Shown here: positions 8,532 through 17,359 of the stretch, piece after piece | How positions within the stretch are numbered: the first letter of the stretch is position 1 | Layout of the letters: each line of letters opens with the position of its first letter | Origin: Rhodococcus sp. IEGM 1379 | GTDB taxonomy: Bacteria > Actinomycetota > Actinomycetes > Mycobacteriales > Mycobacteriaceae | Length of the DNA: 64,000 bases | Assembly (NCBI RefSeq): GCF_030056815.1 | Contig: NZ_JASHKR010000014.1 | Span: 1-64,000, forward strand | Direction: 5' to 3' | Made by a program: the position numbers and the translations under genes | The notes under the pieces: generated by a model | What the model was told of the DNA's origin: nothing | The model's database searches: none | The model's input: only the letters and a program-made list of their open reading frames with translations

Positions 8532-9690
8532 TCGCATCGTCGTAGACATCCAAGGTCCGTTTGGCGATTTCGGCCCACGAGAATTCGTTGATCGCTCGGA
8601 CGCGGCCCGCCCGGCCCATGGCGTCGGCGCCGATTCGATCAGCGACAACAGCGTTTACCGTGGCGGCCAGCGACTCCTCGAAAGCCTTGGGCTCGTAGGA
8701 GTTGTAGTGGACGAGGCGCCCGGTCACTCCGTCGTCGACCACCTCGGGGATACCGCCCACATCTGAAGCGACAACTGCGGTTTCGCAGGCCATGGCTTCG
8801 AGATTGACGATTCCCAACGGTTCGTAGACGGAAGGGCAGACAAAAACCGTTGCGGCCGACAGTATTTCCCGGATCTGTTCGGTGGGAAGCATTTCGCGGA
8901 CCCAGAACACGTTGCCGCGATGAGCGGCGAGGTCCGCTACTGCCTGCGCCGTCTCGGCTGCAATCTCCGGAGTATCGGGAGCCCCTGCACACAGGACGAG
9001 TTGGATCGACGGATCAAAATCGTGCGCCGCGGCAATCAGATGCCCGACACCCTTCTGTCTCGTGATGCGCCCGACAAACGCGACGATGGGCTGCTCGGTG
9101 TCGACGCCGATGGTAGCCAGGGCAGACCGGGAGGCCGCCGCAGCCGGGCCAGGACGCCATACCGTCGTGTCGATTCCGTTGCGGACCACATGAATACGGC
9201 TCGGGTCCAGCGACGGATAGGCGTCGAGCACATCGAGGCGCATGCCGGAACTGACCGCGATGACGGCGTCAGCGTTCTCGATTGCCGTGCGTTCGGACCA
9301 CGACGAGACGCGATACCCGCCGCCCAACTGCTCGGCCTTCCACGGACGTCGCGGTTCGAGGGAGTGTGCGGTCAAGATATGCGGTACGTCGTAGAGCGCC
9401 GACGCCAGGTGCCCGGCCAATCCGGTGTACCAGGTGTGCGAGTGAACGATGTCGACTCCGCTTGCCGCAGCGGCCATCCGAAGCTCGGCGGAGAGCGTCG
9501 TCAACGTGGGGTTGGCGCCGGCCAACGCGGGATCGGGGGAGTGGACTATCGCATCGTCGCGGGGAATTCCCATGCAGTGGACGTCGACGTCGACGAGTCG
9601 CTTCATCTGAGCGACGAGCTCGGTGACGTGTACTCCTGCGCCGCCGTAGATCTCCGGCGGATATTCCTTGGTCATCATCGCGACTCGCAC
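8515..9690 (-). CDS. glgM: alpha-maltose-1-phosphate synthase (GT4)
   Basis: GT4 glycosyltransferase that makes maltose 1-phosphate from ADP-glucose and glucose 1-phosphate in the GlgE alpha-glucan pathway; older annotations call it glycogen synthase GlgA. Visible motifs: [19 protein letters not shown] at the N terminus, [28 protein letters not shown] in the linker, and the GT4 signature [19 protein letters not shown]. The 391 residues match M. tuberculosis Rv1212c. The GTG at 9690 is preceded by TAGGTT six bases away, so the mRNA is probably leaderless. It is divergent from glgC, which supplies ADP-glucose. Confidence 0.93.
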   Translation of the reverse strand: MRVAMMTKEYPPEIYGGAGVHVTELVAQMKRLVDVDVHCMGIPRDDAIVHSPDPALAGANPTLTTLSAELRMAAAASGVDIVHSHTWYTGLAGHLASALYDVPHILTAHSLEPRRPWKAEQLGGGYRVSSWSERTAIENADAVIAVSSGMRLDVLDAYPSLDPSRIHVVRNGIDTTVWRPGPAAAASRSALATIGVDTEQPIVAFVGRITRQKGVGHLIAAAHDFDPSIQLVLCAGAPDTPEIAAETAQAVADLAAHRGNVFWVREMLPTEQIREILSAATVFVCPSVYEPLGIVNLEAMACETAVVASDVGGIPEVVDDGVTGRLVHYNSYEPKAFEESLAATVNAVVADRIGADAMGRAGRVRAINEFSWAEIAKRTLDVYDDAIKRRC

Positions 9691-9798
9691 GGGCTAAACC
9701 TAACCGCCCGTGGTCGATCCGGCTACCGATCGGCGTTCTTGCGGGTGTCGCGGGTGCCATCGCTAGCGGGAGTTGTGCAGTGCGGATAGGTTAACGGT
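9691..9798. promoter_or_regulatory. divergent leaderless promoters of glgM and glgC
   Basis: TAGGTT occurs in both orientations: on the minus strand at 9702-9697, six bases before the glgM GTG, and on the plus strand at 9787-9792, six bases before the glgC GTG. Neither gene has a ribosome-binding site. Identical -10 hexamers suggest both glucan genes use the same sigma factor. Confidence 0.5.
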
Positions 9799-11013
9799 GT
9801 GAGAAGCCAGCCGCATGTGCTTGGAATCGTGCTCGCCGGAGGCGAGGGCAAACGTCTCTATCCGCTGACGGCGGATAGAGCGAAACCCGCGGTGCCGTTC
9901 GGCGGCGCCTATCGACTGATCGACTTCGTGCTGAGCAACTTGGTGAACGCAGGCTATCTGCGTCTCTGTGTGCTCACGCAATACAAGTCGCATTCACTCG
10001 ACCGACATATATCTCAGACCTGGAGGCTGTCCGGATTCGCGGGCGAATACATCACTCCCGTCCCAGCGCAGCAGCGGCTCGGGCCGCGCTGGTACACCGG
10101 TAGCGCCGACGCAATTCTGCAGTCGCTCAACCTGGTTTACGACGAGGACCCCGAGTACATCGTGGTGTTCGGTGCCGACCACGTGTACCGCATGGACCCC
10201 GAACAGATGGTGCAGCATCACATCGATTCCGGTGCCGGTGTGACGGTCGCCGGTATTCGGGTGCCGCGTAGCGAGGCATTCGCTTTCGGGTGCATCGACA
10301 GTGACGAGTCCGGACGCATCACCCAGTTCCTCGAGAAGCCGGCTCATCCGCCCGGCACCCCGGACGACCCCAATTCCACCTTCGCATCCATGGGTAACTA
10401 TGTGTTCACCACCAAGGTGCTCGTCGACGCTATCCGTGCGGACTCGGAGAACTCCGATTCGGATCACGACATGGGCGGAGACATCATCCCAGCTCTGGTC
10501 GCCGCCGGTGAAGCTTCGGTGTACGACTTCAAGGACAACATCGTCCCCGGCGCCACCGACCGTGACCGTGGCTACTGGCGTGACGTCGGTACCCTCGACG
10601 CTTTCTACGACGCGCACATGGACCTGGTGTCGGTGCATCCGATCTTCAACCTCTACAACCGGCGCTGGCCTATCCGCGGCGCCACCGAGAACCTGGCACC
10701 GGCCAAGTTCGTCAAGGGCGGACTGGCCCAGGAGTCGATCGTCGGCGCCGGATCGATTCTCTCGGCTGCCACCGTGCGTAACTCGGTTCTCAGTTCCAAC
10801 GTGATGATCGAGGACGGGGCGACTGTCGAGGGCAGTGTTCTGATGCCGGGTGTGCGCATCGGAAAGGGAGCCGTCGTTCGTCGAGCCATCCTCGACAAGA
10901 ACGTGGTTGTGGGTCCCGGCGAGATCATCGGTGTCGACCTCGAACGAGATCGGGAACGATTCGCGATCAGTCAGGGTGGCGTCGTCGCCATCGGCAAGGG
11001 TGTGTGGATCTAG
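9799..11013 (+). CDS. glgC: glucose-1-phosphate adenylyltransferase
   Basis: ADP-glucose pyrophosphorylase, supplying ADP-glucose for alpha-glucan and maltose-1-phosphate synthesis. The N-terminal nucleotidyltransferase domain has [13 protein letters not shown] near residue 10 and [15 protein letters not shown] near 29. The [10 protein letters not shown] stretch follows near 120, and the last 130 residues form a left-handed beta-helix ([14 protein letters not shown] onward). 404 residues is normal. It starts at a GTG with a leaderless-type promoter. A 17-bp duplicated sequence lies at its stop codon. Confidence 0.95.
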   Translation: MRSQPHVLGIVLAGGEGKRLYPLTADRAKPAVPFGGAYRLIDFVLSNLVNAGYLRLCVLTQYKSHSLDRHISQTWRLSGFAGEYITPVPAQQRLGPRWYTGSADAILQSLNLVYDEDPEYIVVFGADHVYRMDPEQMVQHHIDSGAGVTVAGIRVPRSEAFAFGCIDSDESGRITQFLEKPAHPPGTPDDPNSTFASMGNYVFTTKVLVDAIRADSENSDSDHDMGGDIIPALVAAGEASVYDFKDNIVPGATDRDRGYWRDVGTLDAFYDAHMDLVSVHPIFNLYNRRWPIRGATENLAPAKFVKGGLAQESIVGAGSILSAATVRNSVLSSNVMIEDGATVEGSVLMPGVRIGKGAVVRRAILDKNVVVGPGEIIGVDLERDRERFAISQGGVVAIGKGVWI

Positions 11014-11047
11014 CTAGATCTTGCGTGCACCTAGATCTTGCTTGCAC
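11014..11047. repeat. 17-bp tandem duplication between glgC and the O-methyltransferase gene
   Basis: CTAGATCTTGCGTGCAC (11014-11030) is followed directly by CTAGATCTTGCTTGCAC (11031-11047), 16 of 17 bases identical. The second copy encodes the last codons and stop of the minus-strand methyltransferase. The first copy lies just outside both genes. Confidence 0.85.
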
Positions 11048-11660
11048 ACAGGAGCCCCTCGCCCAACGGCAAGAGAACACGGATGAGACGTGTGTCGTCC
11101 GCAACAGCTTTTGCTGCTTCGCGGACGGCCACGGTGGCTGCGTCGCGGGCCGAAGGGTCCGCGACCCGGCCACCGGCCAAGGCGTTGTGGAGAACGATCA
11201 CTCCGCCGGGACGAAGCAACCGGACACCTTCGCGAACGTAATGCGGGTGGTCAACGGGCTCGCAGTCGACGAAGACCAGGTCGTAGCCGCCGTCGGCCAG
11301 ACGCGGCAGCACGTCGAGCGCGTCGCCGTTGATCAGGCGAGTGCGGGCCGGTGCAATGCCGCTTTCGCGGAAGGTTGCCTTGGCTGCGCGCTGGTGTTCG
11401 GGTTCGCTGTCGATAGTGGTCAGGACCCCGTCGTCGCGCATGCCGTGCAACAGCCACAAACTGCTCACGCCGGCTCCGGTACCTATCTCGACCGCTGTTT
11501 TTGCTCCGAGCATGCGTGCGAACATCGCCAGTGCAGCTCCCACCGCAGGCGCTACCGGCGCTGCGCCGAGATCGTTGGCTCGGTTCCGCGCCGCAGTCAA
11601 AATCTCGTCCTCGGAAACAACGTCCTCGACGTGGCGGAGTATCTGTTCGGCGTGGGTCAC
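11031..11660 (-). CDS. class I SAM-dependent O-methyltransferase (Rv1220c-like)
   Basis: Catechol-O-methyltransferase-like protein of the O-methyltransferase family 3. Motif [16 protein letters not shown] is near residue 57, TIDSEPEHQ near 83 and the metal/catalytic [11 protein letters not shown] near 130. 209 residues, normal for the family. Rv1220c occupies the same place before sigE in M. tuberculosis; the substrate is unknown. The GTG at 11660 has TAACCT (minus strand 11672-11667) six bases upstream, consistent with a leaderless transcript. It converges on glgC. Confidence 0.88.
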   Translation of the reverse strand: MTHAEQILRHVEDVVSEDEILTAARNRANDLGAAPVAPAVGAALAMFARMLGAKTAVEIGTGAGVSSLWLLHGMRDDGVLTTIDSEPEHQRAAKATFRESGIAPARTRLINGDALDVLPRLADGGYDLVFVDCEPVDHPHYVREGVRLLRPGGVIVLHNALAGGRVADPSARDAATVAVREAAKAVADDTRLIRVLLPLGEGLLCASKI

Positions 11661-11986
11661 ACCATGAGGTTATCGGGCGCCTTCCCTTGTCTGTGCAAGG
11701 CGCGCAACTTGTCCGTGCAGGGCGAACGCCGAGGCAGGATTCTCAGCAATCCCTCAGGCTCCTCATAGGGCATGCACACCGCGGTGCGAGAGGGTAGGGA
11801 CATCGCCGGAAATGAAGATCACCACCGGCGGTGACAGCACGGCTGATTCGGTGTTCCGGGAACAAAACACCACGGTGTTCGGTTGTCCCAGTCATCACGT
11901 GAGCTGACAGCGCCGTCCCGAGCGAGCAGGAGGATCAACCTATTTTCCAGATCAACGACGAGCCTCGCCCTCGAGAGTCGGAAGTA
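11661..11986 (+). promoter_or_regulatory. sigE upstream region with ECF-type promoter candidate
   Basis: 326 bases without a convincing gene. GGAAC at 11859-11863 and GTT at 11882-11884 are separated by 18 bases, the pattern used by SigE/SigH-class ECF sigma factors, so autoregulation or SigH control is plausible. Two short inverted repeats overlap it: TGTTC/GAACA around the GGAAC and AACACC/GGTGTT inside the spacer. From established work, M. tuberculosis sigE also has several promoters, including one used by SigH. The leftmost part also holds the leaderless promoter of the divergent O-methyltransferase. Confidence 0.45.
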
Positions 11987-12583
11987 ATGACGACGGAATC
12001 GGCTGTGGATTCCGAATTGATCGGTACTGCTGTTTTCGACGCGACAGGTGAAAAGTCCGCGATGCCGTCGTGGGATGAACTTGTCCGCCAGCACGGTGAT
12101 CGCGTGTACCGGCTTGCGTATCGGTTGTCCGGTGACGCTCAGGACGCCGAAGATCTGACGCAGGACACCTTCATCCGTGTGTTCCGCTCGCTCTCCGATT
12201 ACCAGCCCGGCACCTTCGAAGGTTGGTTGCACCGCATCACGACCAATCTGTTCCTCGATATGGTCCGCCGCCGCAACCGCATCCGGATGGAAGCACTTCC
12301 GGAGGACTACGACCGCGTACCGTCGGCCGGCCCGAACCCCGAGCAGATCTATCACGACGCACGTCTCGACGCGGATCTCCAGGCTGCTTTGGACTCCTTG
12401 GCGCCGGATTTCCGTGCCGCAGTTGTGCTCTGTGACATCGAAGGTCTGTCGTATGAGGAAATCGGTGCCACACTGGGAGTGAAGCTCGGAACGGTACGTA
12501 GCCGTATCCACCGTGGACGCCAGGCGATTCGTGATCATCTGGCCGCGCAACGCGCAGCCGAATCCGAATCCGTCGGCGTCTGA
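11987..12583 (+). CDS. sigE: ECF RNA polymerase sigma factor SigE
   Basis: Sigma-70 family ECF factor controlling envelope and heat/detergent stress responses. Region 2 is near residues 28-95 ([19 protein letters not shown], then [15 protein letters not shown] and [17 protein letters not shown]). Region 4 is near 125-180 ([19 protein letters not shown]). From [11 protein letters not shown] onward it closely matches M. tuberculosis SigE; the N-terminal tail is shorter than in the longest mycobacterial form. Start codon choice is uncertain because alternative starts are known in mycobacteria. rseA, htrA and tatB follow. Confidence 0.93.
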   Translation: MTTESAVDSELIGTAVFDATGEKSAMPSWDELVRQHGDRVYRLAYRLSGDAQDAEDLTQDTFIRVFRSLSDYQPGTFEGWLHRITTNLFLDMVRRRNRIRMEALPEDYDRVPSAGPNPEQIYHDARLDADLQAALDSLAPDFRAAVVLCDIEGLSYEEIGATLGVKLGTVRSRIHRGRQAIRDHLAAQRAAESESVGV

Positions 12584-12635
12584 CGGCCGGGCAGTGAGAC
12601 GGCAGGGACAGTTGGTCGATCATCTGGAGGGACGA

Positions 12636-12971
12636 ATGACGGAGACGCGGGCACCCCGCCAGTTCGGCTCGACCGAGCACCTGGCAAGTGAGGCAATTGC
12701 CGCCTACGTCGACGGAGAACTCCGGATGCAGGCCTACCTCCGGGCCTCCCATCACATTTCCATCTGTCCCGAATGCGCCGGCGCAGTCGATGCGCAGCAG
12801 CAGGCGCGCGGAGCACTCCGACGCAGTGGCGAGATGACTATGCCACTCTCGCTTGTCGGATTGTTGAGCCAGATTCCGTCCTGCACCAGCCACACCGCCG
12901 AAAGTGCGCCGGGAGCCGACGCCGGGTTCGGTGCTATCGGCAAACGGTTGTCCCGTCGTTGGCGCAAATGA
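12636..12971 (+). CDS. rseA: anti-sigma-E factor RseA (zinc-associated anti-sigma domain)
   Basis: 111-residue cytoplasmic anti-sigma factor. The ZAS zinc motif H-x3-C-x2-C is present as HISICPEC near residue 37, preceded by the conserved STEHLASEAIAAYVDGELRM. The ATG at 12636 has GGAGG at 12626-12630; a longer upstream frame is not needed. It lacks a transmembrane segment, as does mycobacterial RseA. Lying 52 bases after sigE, it should bind and restrain SigE; release in mycobacteria involves reduction, phosphorylation and ClpC1P2 degradation. Confidence 0.9.
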   Translation: MTETRAPRQFGSTEHLASEAIAAYVDGELRMQAYLRASHHISICPECAGAVDAQQQARGALRRSGEMTMPLSLVGLLSQIPSCTSHTAESAPGADAGFGAIGKRLSRRWRK

Positions 12972-13026
12972 ACTCTTCGGGGCGGCTGCATCAGCTTTCA
13001 ATCGTCGATCAGCGATACTGGACCGC

Positions 13027-13062
13027 GTGACTGACGGACAGCGTGTGACTGACGGACAGCGG
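13027..13062 (+). repeat. 18-bp tandem duplication carrying the htrA start codon
   Basis: GTGACTGACGGACAGCGT (13027-13044) and GTGACTGACGGACAGCGG (13045-13062) are adjacent and 17/18 identical. Each begins with an in-frame GTG, so htrA has two equivalent starts six codons apart (MTDGQR then VTDGQR). Confidence 0.9.
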
Positions 13063-14553
13063 GGGCATTCCGGGGTGGATACCGATTCTTTGGCAAACGG
13101 TTCGGTGGATCGCCCGGCAGATGCGCCCGTTCTCGAGCCTCGGCCCGTGTACCGGCCGCAGATCGATCCGGCGTCCCGCCAAGTTTTCGGTCGGCCCAGT
13201 GGCGTCGACGGATCATTCTCGCCGACGTCGGTGCGGGGTGTGCCGGCCCCGGATGTGGTGGTCGGATCACCGGACCCAGTCCTTGCCGAGGCCTTCGGAC
13301 GACCGGACGGCGAGAGCGAATCCATCGGCCGGGATCCCGACGCCGAATCGGCGAGCGAGCCCGAAGACGAACGACCGAGCGACCCGTGGCGTGATCCGGC
13401 GTCGTCGGTGGCATTGGGGTCACCCGCAGCTCAGACGCAGCCGGAGATCTTGCCGCCCGCCCCGAAACTCGATGTCAGAGACGTGCTGTTCGGCCGTAAG
13501 GTCGCGCCGTCGGCCTTGGCTGCTCTTGCCGGAATGGCGCTGGTGATCGCATTGGTGGGTGGATTGCTGGCGACGGTGATCACCGCTGATCGAGGCGCGT
13601 TGACCAGCCAGCGGGTCACCTTGGTGCAATCGGGCAGCGGCGAACAACCTCAGTCACAGGTGGCCAAGGTTGCGGACGCCGTGCTGCCGTCCGTCGTCTC
13701 GATTCAAGTTGCCGTGGGCGATCAGGGCAGTACCGGTTCAGGCGTCGTGATTGACGGAGCCGGATACATCGTCACCAACAACCACGTGATTTCGTCAGCT
13801 GTCCCCCCGGCCCAGAACGCTCGTATCCGGGTCATCTTCTCGGACGGAACGAAGACCGATGCTCAGATCGTCGGCCGTGACGTGAAAACGGACCTCGCAG
13901 TGCTCAAGGTGGCGGCAGACAATCTGACAGTTGCACAACTCGGAAAGTCCGGCGACGTTCAGGTCGGCGACGAGGTCATCGCGGTTGGTTCACCGCTCGG
14001 GCTGAGCAAGACGGTAACTTCCGGAATTGTCAGCGCCTTGAACCGTCCGCTCCGCTTGTCAGGGGACGGCACCGACACCAACGCTGTCATCGATGCCGTT
14101 CAGACGGACGCGGCCATCAACCACGGCAACTCCGGTGGCGCTCTGGTCGACGACGAGGCTCGGGTGATCGGTATCAACACTGCGATGCTCAGTGAGTCCG
14201 GCGGTTCCGTGGGGCTGGGTTTCGCGATTCCCATCGATACCGTCACTACGGTGGCTCAGGCCATCATTCGTGACGGTTCGGTGCATCACCCCGATATCGG
14301 CGTCAACGCGCGCACCGCGGTCAACGACGCCACCAGTGGTGCGGCCGTGGCCAACGTTCGTGACGGTAGTCCCGCGCAACGGGCCGGAATTGTCGAAGGC
14401 GATGTCATCGTCAAGGTCGGGGATCGCCCGGTGACGAGTGCCGATGAACTGGTGGTGGCGGTCAATGCCACGACCATCGGACAACCCGTCAACGTGCAGT
14501 TGATCCGCGAGGGACGCCAGGTAGACATATCGGTCACGCCGGTTTCCGACTGA
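13027..14553 (+). CDS. htrA: membrane-anchored HtrA/DegP-type serine protease
   Basis: Envelope quality-control protease downstream of sigE-rseA. An acidic, Pro-rich cytoplasmic domain of about 160 residues includes PASRQVFGRPSG and SDPWRDPASS. One transmembrane segment lies at about 163-185. The trypsin-like domain carries His253 (TNNHV), Asp289 (KTDLAV) and Ser369 (GNSGG), and a PDZ domain follows near 410-500. The 508 residues parallel M. tuberculosis Rv1223, including the N-terminal domain. The GTG at 13027 lies in a duplicated 18-bp unit; the GTG at 13045 is equally possible. Membership of the SigE regulon is inferred from context. Confidence 0.92.
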   Translation: MTDGQRVTDGQRGHSGVDTDSLANGSVDRPADAPVLEPRPVYRPQIDPASRQVFGRPSGVDGSFSPTSVRGVPAPDVVVGSPDPVLAEAFGRPDGESESIGRDPDAESASEPEDERPSDPWRDPASSVALGSPAAQTQPEILPPAPKLDVRDVLFGRKVAPSALAALAGMALVIALVGGLLATVITADRGALTSQRVTLVQSGSGEQPQSQVAKVADAVLPSVVSIQVAVGDQGSTGSGVVIDGAGYIVTNNHVISSAVPPAQNARIRVIFSDGTKTDAQIVGRDVKTDLAVLKVAADNLTVAQLGKSGDVQVGDEVIAVGSPLGLSKTVTSGIVSALNRPLRLSGDGTDTNAVIDAVQTDAAINHGNSGGALVDDEARVIGINTAMLSESGGSVGLGFAIPIDTVTTVAQAIIRDGSVHHPDIGVNARTAVNDATSGAAVANVRDGSPAQRAGIVEGDVIVKVGDRPVTSADELVVAVNATTIGQPVNVQLIREGRQVDISVTPVSD

Positions 14554-14614
14554 TCGAACCTCCAAGGTCGCTGTGAAGTTGATCCTGACCCGCACGAACC
14601 GGGCGAGCACACAG

Positions 14615-14620
14615 TAGGCT
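14615..14620 (+). promoter_or_regulatory. -10 element of a leaderless tatB promoter
   Basis: TAGGCT fits TANNNT and lies six bases before the tatB GTG at 14627. No ribosome-binding site is present. tatB may therefore also be transcribed independently of htrA. Confidence 0.45.
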
Positions 14621-14626
14621 GACCCT

Positions 14627-15067
14627 GTGTTTGGCAACATCGGTTGGGGCGAGTTCATGATCCTCCTCGTAGCGGCTCTGGTCATCTTGGGACCTGAGCG
14701 GCTTCCGGGTGCGGTCTCCTGGGTAACCAAGTCATTGAGGCAGGTGCGTGAATACGCCTCCGGCGCTTCCAACCAACTCAAGGAAGAGTTGGGAACGGAC
14801 TTCGAGGATCTGCGCAAACCGCTGGCGGATCTGAACAAGCTGCGCGGCATGACACCGCGCGCTGTGATCACCCAGCACCTTCTCGACGGCGACGATTCCA
14901 TCTTCACCGGAAACTTCGACAAGAAGCCGCACAGCGGGGCACAGGAGCGTATGTCTCAGGGAGCGGACAAGCCGCAAAGCGGGACGCAGCAGCCCCCGAT
15001 GTCACTCTCCAAGGACAAGCCGCTCACTGCTGGCGAGCGCCCGCCAGTCGACCTCGACGCGACCTAG
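14627..15067 (+). CDS. tatB: twin-arginine translocase subunit TatB
   Basis: 146-residue protein with the TatA/B-type N terminus [19 protein letters not shown]: a short transmembrane helix at about residues 7-22, then GPERLP and an amphipathic helix. The charged tail has [14 protein letters not shown], seen in actinobacterial TatB. It forms the receptor complex with TatC for folded Tat substrates. It follows htrA with a 73-base gap, as in M. tuberculosis (Rv1224). Confidence 0.92.
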   Translation: MFGNIGWGEFMILLVAALVILGPERLPGAVSWVTKSLRQVREYASGASNQLKEELGTDFEDLRKPLADLNKLRGMTPRAVITQHLLDGDDSIFTGNFDKKPHSGAQERMSQGADKPQSGTQQPPMSLSKDKPLTAGERPPVDLDAT

Positions 15068-15134
15068 CGTTTACGTAAATCTCATACTGTCTGCCACTGA
15101 CGTAGCAACCGTTGGAAATGTACGTACCTCACGG

Positions 15135-15785
15135 CTACCCGTAACACCGTGCGATGCTGCGGGTTTGACTGTGTCTCACACCGACGCTTGTGGCGCAGGA
15201 ACAATCTTTTTCTGATTCGCCCCCCGCTGGCGCTGTCGCGGCGGGAACACTACGGCGCACCGGCGCATGCTCGACGGTGCGGATCTCCGGGTTCTGTCCG
15301 CGCTTGTGAACAGCTTTGCCGCGCCCCAACAATGCACGTTTCGCCAGGTTCACCCCCGCCACATGATCACGATTACCGCCGACTTTGCAGTGCGTGCACC
15401 ATGCGTTGTGGTAACCGCCCGGGCAGGAAAGCTTGTCGTTGCAACCCGGACACAACGCCGACGAACCCCGGGTAGGAAGCGACACCACCGTCACACCCGT
15501 CCCGGCGGCTGTGTGCGTCAGCGCGTCGACGGCTTTGCGGCGTGCGGACTGCGGCGGCCACGGCAAGCTGCGCCAAGCGCGCGGCTTTGCGGTGCAGGTG
15601 TTGGCCTTCGACTTACAGCCGCGCCGGTTTGATGCCGAGGCACCGGTCGTCGTACGTCCACCCGCAGTAGTCCGGACCAATCCGTCCGGGCTTTCGGTTG
15701 CGATCGCAGCGGCGCCGAGCGTGGACGGTGCCTTATCCACCCCGCCGTGGTACTTCCCGCAGACCAGAACCGCGATCCGTGTCAA
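15135..15785 (-). pseudogene. decayed TnpB (IS200/IS605- or IS607-type) C-terminal remnant
   Basis: The frame ends in a TnpB-like zinc ribbon and RuvC-III stretch: SSALCPGCNDKLSC, then AWCTHCKVGGNRDHVAGVN, with two CxxC pairs and a terminal Asp in the NRDH context. The region before the zinc ribbon has no recognisable RuvC-I or RuvC-II motif, and open frames continue out of register upstream, so most of the gene is lost or scrambled. It lies between tatB and mrp, where no gene is needed by synteny. Function as a nuclease is very unlikely. Confidence 0.6.
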
Positions 15786-15823
15786 CCCGGTACACAGCGG
15801 ACGGTTGGACTGGCAGGCAACAT

Positions 15824-16033
15824 CTACTCCTCTAGTGGCGAGCGACGATTCCGGGCCTGTCGGACGGAACGTTGTCCGGTGCAGGTCGGCCGAGGTAGGC
15901 GCCTGAGGTCTGCGCGCTCGAAGACCCGTTGGCCTGAACTTGTACGCCGAAAGGGATACCGGCCCTCCAACGCAGCTTTCTGGACTCCGGTCACTAAAAT
16001 GTTCAGGTCTGCCGCGGCCTCACCGATTCGCAT
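15824..16033 (-). pseudogene. MerR-like helix-turn-helix fragment, possible IS607-type tnpA remnant
   Basis: 69-codon frame beginning MRIGEAAADLNILVTGVQ and continuing RTSSGQRVFERADLRRL, the pattern of a MerR-type helix-turn-helix with its wing. No catalytic serine-recombinase domain follows. It lies upstream of, and on the same strand as, the TnpB remnant, the gene order of IS607 elements (tnpA then tnpB). It could instead be a small excisionase-like gene. Assignment to an element is inferred. Confidence 0.4.
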
Positions 16034-16122
16034 GATCCGGAAGTGGCGGGAAGGGTCAGGGAGTACCAGCGTCTACGTCAACAGTGGGGAGCCTCCGACC
16101 AGACACCACCGGCTTGTACAGA

Positions 16123-16160
16123 CAAAAGTGCCGCCCACCTTTCGGTGGGCGGCACTTTTG
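16123..16160. terminator. strong bidirectional rho-independent terminator
   Basis: CAAAAGTGCCGCCCACC pairs with GGTGGGCGGCACTTTTG around a TTTC loop: a 17-bp perfect stem. T-runs on both sides allow it to act in either direction. It ends the minus-strand mrp gene (stop at 16172) and shields it from the element remnant. Confidence 0.88.
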
Positions 16161-16171
16161 GTACGTTCGTA

Positions 16172-17308
16172 TTACATATTGCGAACGGTGTTGATACCCA
16201 GCGACATTCCGGCCAGTCCGCGCTGACGGACGGCCAACTTGTCTGCGATGTCCTTCAGGGCGATTGCCGCTGCACTGTCGGGTGCGCTGAGCACGATCGG
16301 TGTTCCGGCGTCACCGGCTTCGCGGACCGCCGGGTCCAACGGGATCTGACCGAGAAGCGGAACCTTGGCGCCGACGGCCTTGGTGAGGCGATCGGAAACC
16401 GTCTGGCCTCCGCCCTCGCCGAAGACGTCCATCCGGGTTCCGTCGGGAAGTTCGAGCCAGGACATGTTCTCGACGACGCCGGCGATGCGCTGACGGGTCT
16501 GCAGGGCGATGGCGCCGGCGCGCTCGGCGACCTCGGCGGCTGCCTGCTGGGGGGTGGTGACAACCAGGATCTCGGCGCTCGGAATGAGTTGGGCGACAGA
16601 GATCGCGATGTCGCCGGTTCCCGGCGGCAGGTCGAGCAGGAGGATGTCGAGGTCGCCCCAGAAGACGTCGGCAAGGAATTGCTGCAGCGCGCGGTGCAGC
16701 ATCGGTCCACGCCAGACGACGGGGGTGTTGCCCTGCGTGAACTGCGCAATCGAGATCATCTTGATGTCGTGGGCGACGGGCGGCATGATCATGCGCTCGA
16801 CCTGAGTGGGCTTGGCGTCAGTGCCGAGCATGCGGGGGATGGAGTGCCCGTAGATATCGGCGTCCAAGACTCCGACGGACAGGCCGCGCGCAGCGAGTGC
16901 GGCAGCGAGATTGACTGTGACACTGGACTTTCCGACGCCACCCTTGCCGGATGCGACTGCGTACACGCGAGTGAGTGAGCCGGGCTGAGCGAAGGGGATC
17001 ACCGGTTCGGCGGAGTCGCCGCGAAGGGACTTCCGGAGCTCGGTGCGTTGCGTGTCGTTCATGACGTCGAGTTCGACGCTGATGGCGCCCACACCGGCGA
17101 CGTCGGCGACAGCCTTGGTGACGCGCTCGGTGATCTCGGTGCGCAGCGGGCAACCGGCCGTCGTGAGGTAGATGTCGACGTGAACACTGTTGGCATCACC
17201 GAGTGTGATGCCTTTGACCATCCCCAATTCGGTGATGGGCTTGCGGATTTCCGGATCGAGAACTCGCGCGAGCGCGGAGCGTACGTCGGACTCGGTCAGT
17301 ACAGACAT
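16172..17308 (-). CDS. mrp: Mrp/NBP35-family Fe-S cluster carrier ATPase
   Basis: 378-residue P-loop ATPase. An N-terminal MIP18 (DUF59) domain (LDPEIRKPITELGMV, TTAGCPL) occupies residues 1-95. The ATPase domain has the deviant Walker A GKGGVGKSS at 121-129, DADIYGHSIPRMLG and DLPPGTGD. Family members usually have a CxxC pair after ENMS that binds a bridging cluster; here the segment reads ENMSWLELPDGTRMDVFG with no cysteine, as I recall for M. tuberculosis Mrp too. TACCAT on the minus strand (17320-17315) lies six bases before the ATG, though GGAG overlaps that gap. Confidence 0.9.
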   Translation of the reverse strand: MSVLTESDVRSALARVLDPEIRKPITELGMVKGITLGDANSVHVDIYLTTAGCPLRTEITERVTKAVADVAGVGAISVELDVMNDTQRTELRKSLRGDSAEPVIPFAQPGSLTRVYAVASGKGGVGKSSVTVNLAAALAARGLSVGVLDADIYGHSIPRMLGTDAKPTQVERMIMPPVAHDIKMISIAQFTQGNTPVVWRGPMLHRALQQFLADVFWGDLDILLLDLPPGTGDIAISVAQLIPSAEILVVTTPQQAAAEVAERAGAIALQTRQRIAGVVENMSWLELPDGTRMDVFGEGGGQTVSDRLTKAVGAKVPLLGQIPLDPAVREAGDAGTPIVLSAPDSAAAIALKDIADKLAVRQRGLAGMSLGINTVRNM

Positions 17309-17359
17309 GGCTCCATGGTAGGTCCAGGACCTCGACGAGGAGGAGGCGAGGGTTGCGGA

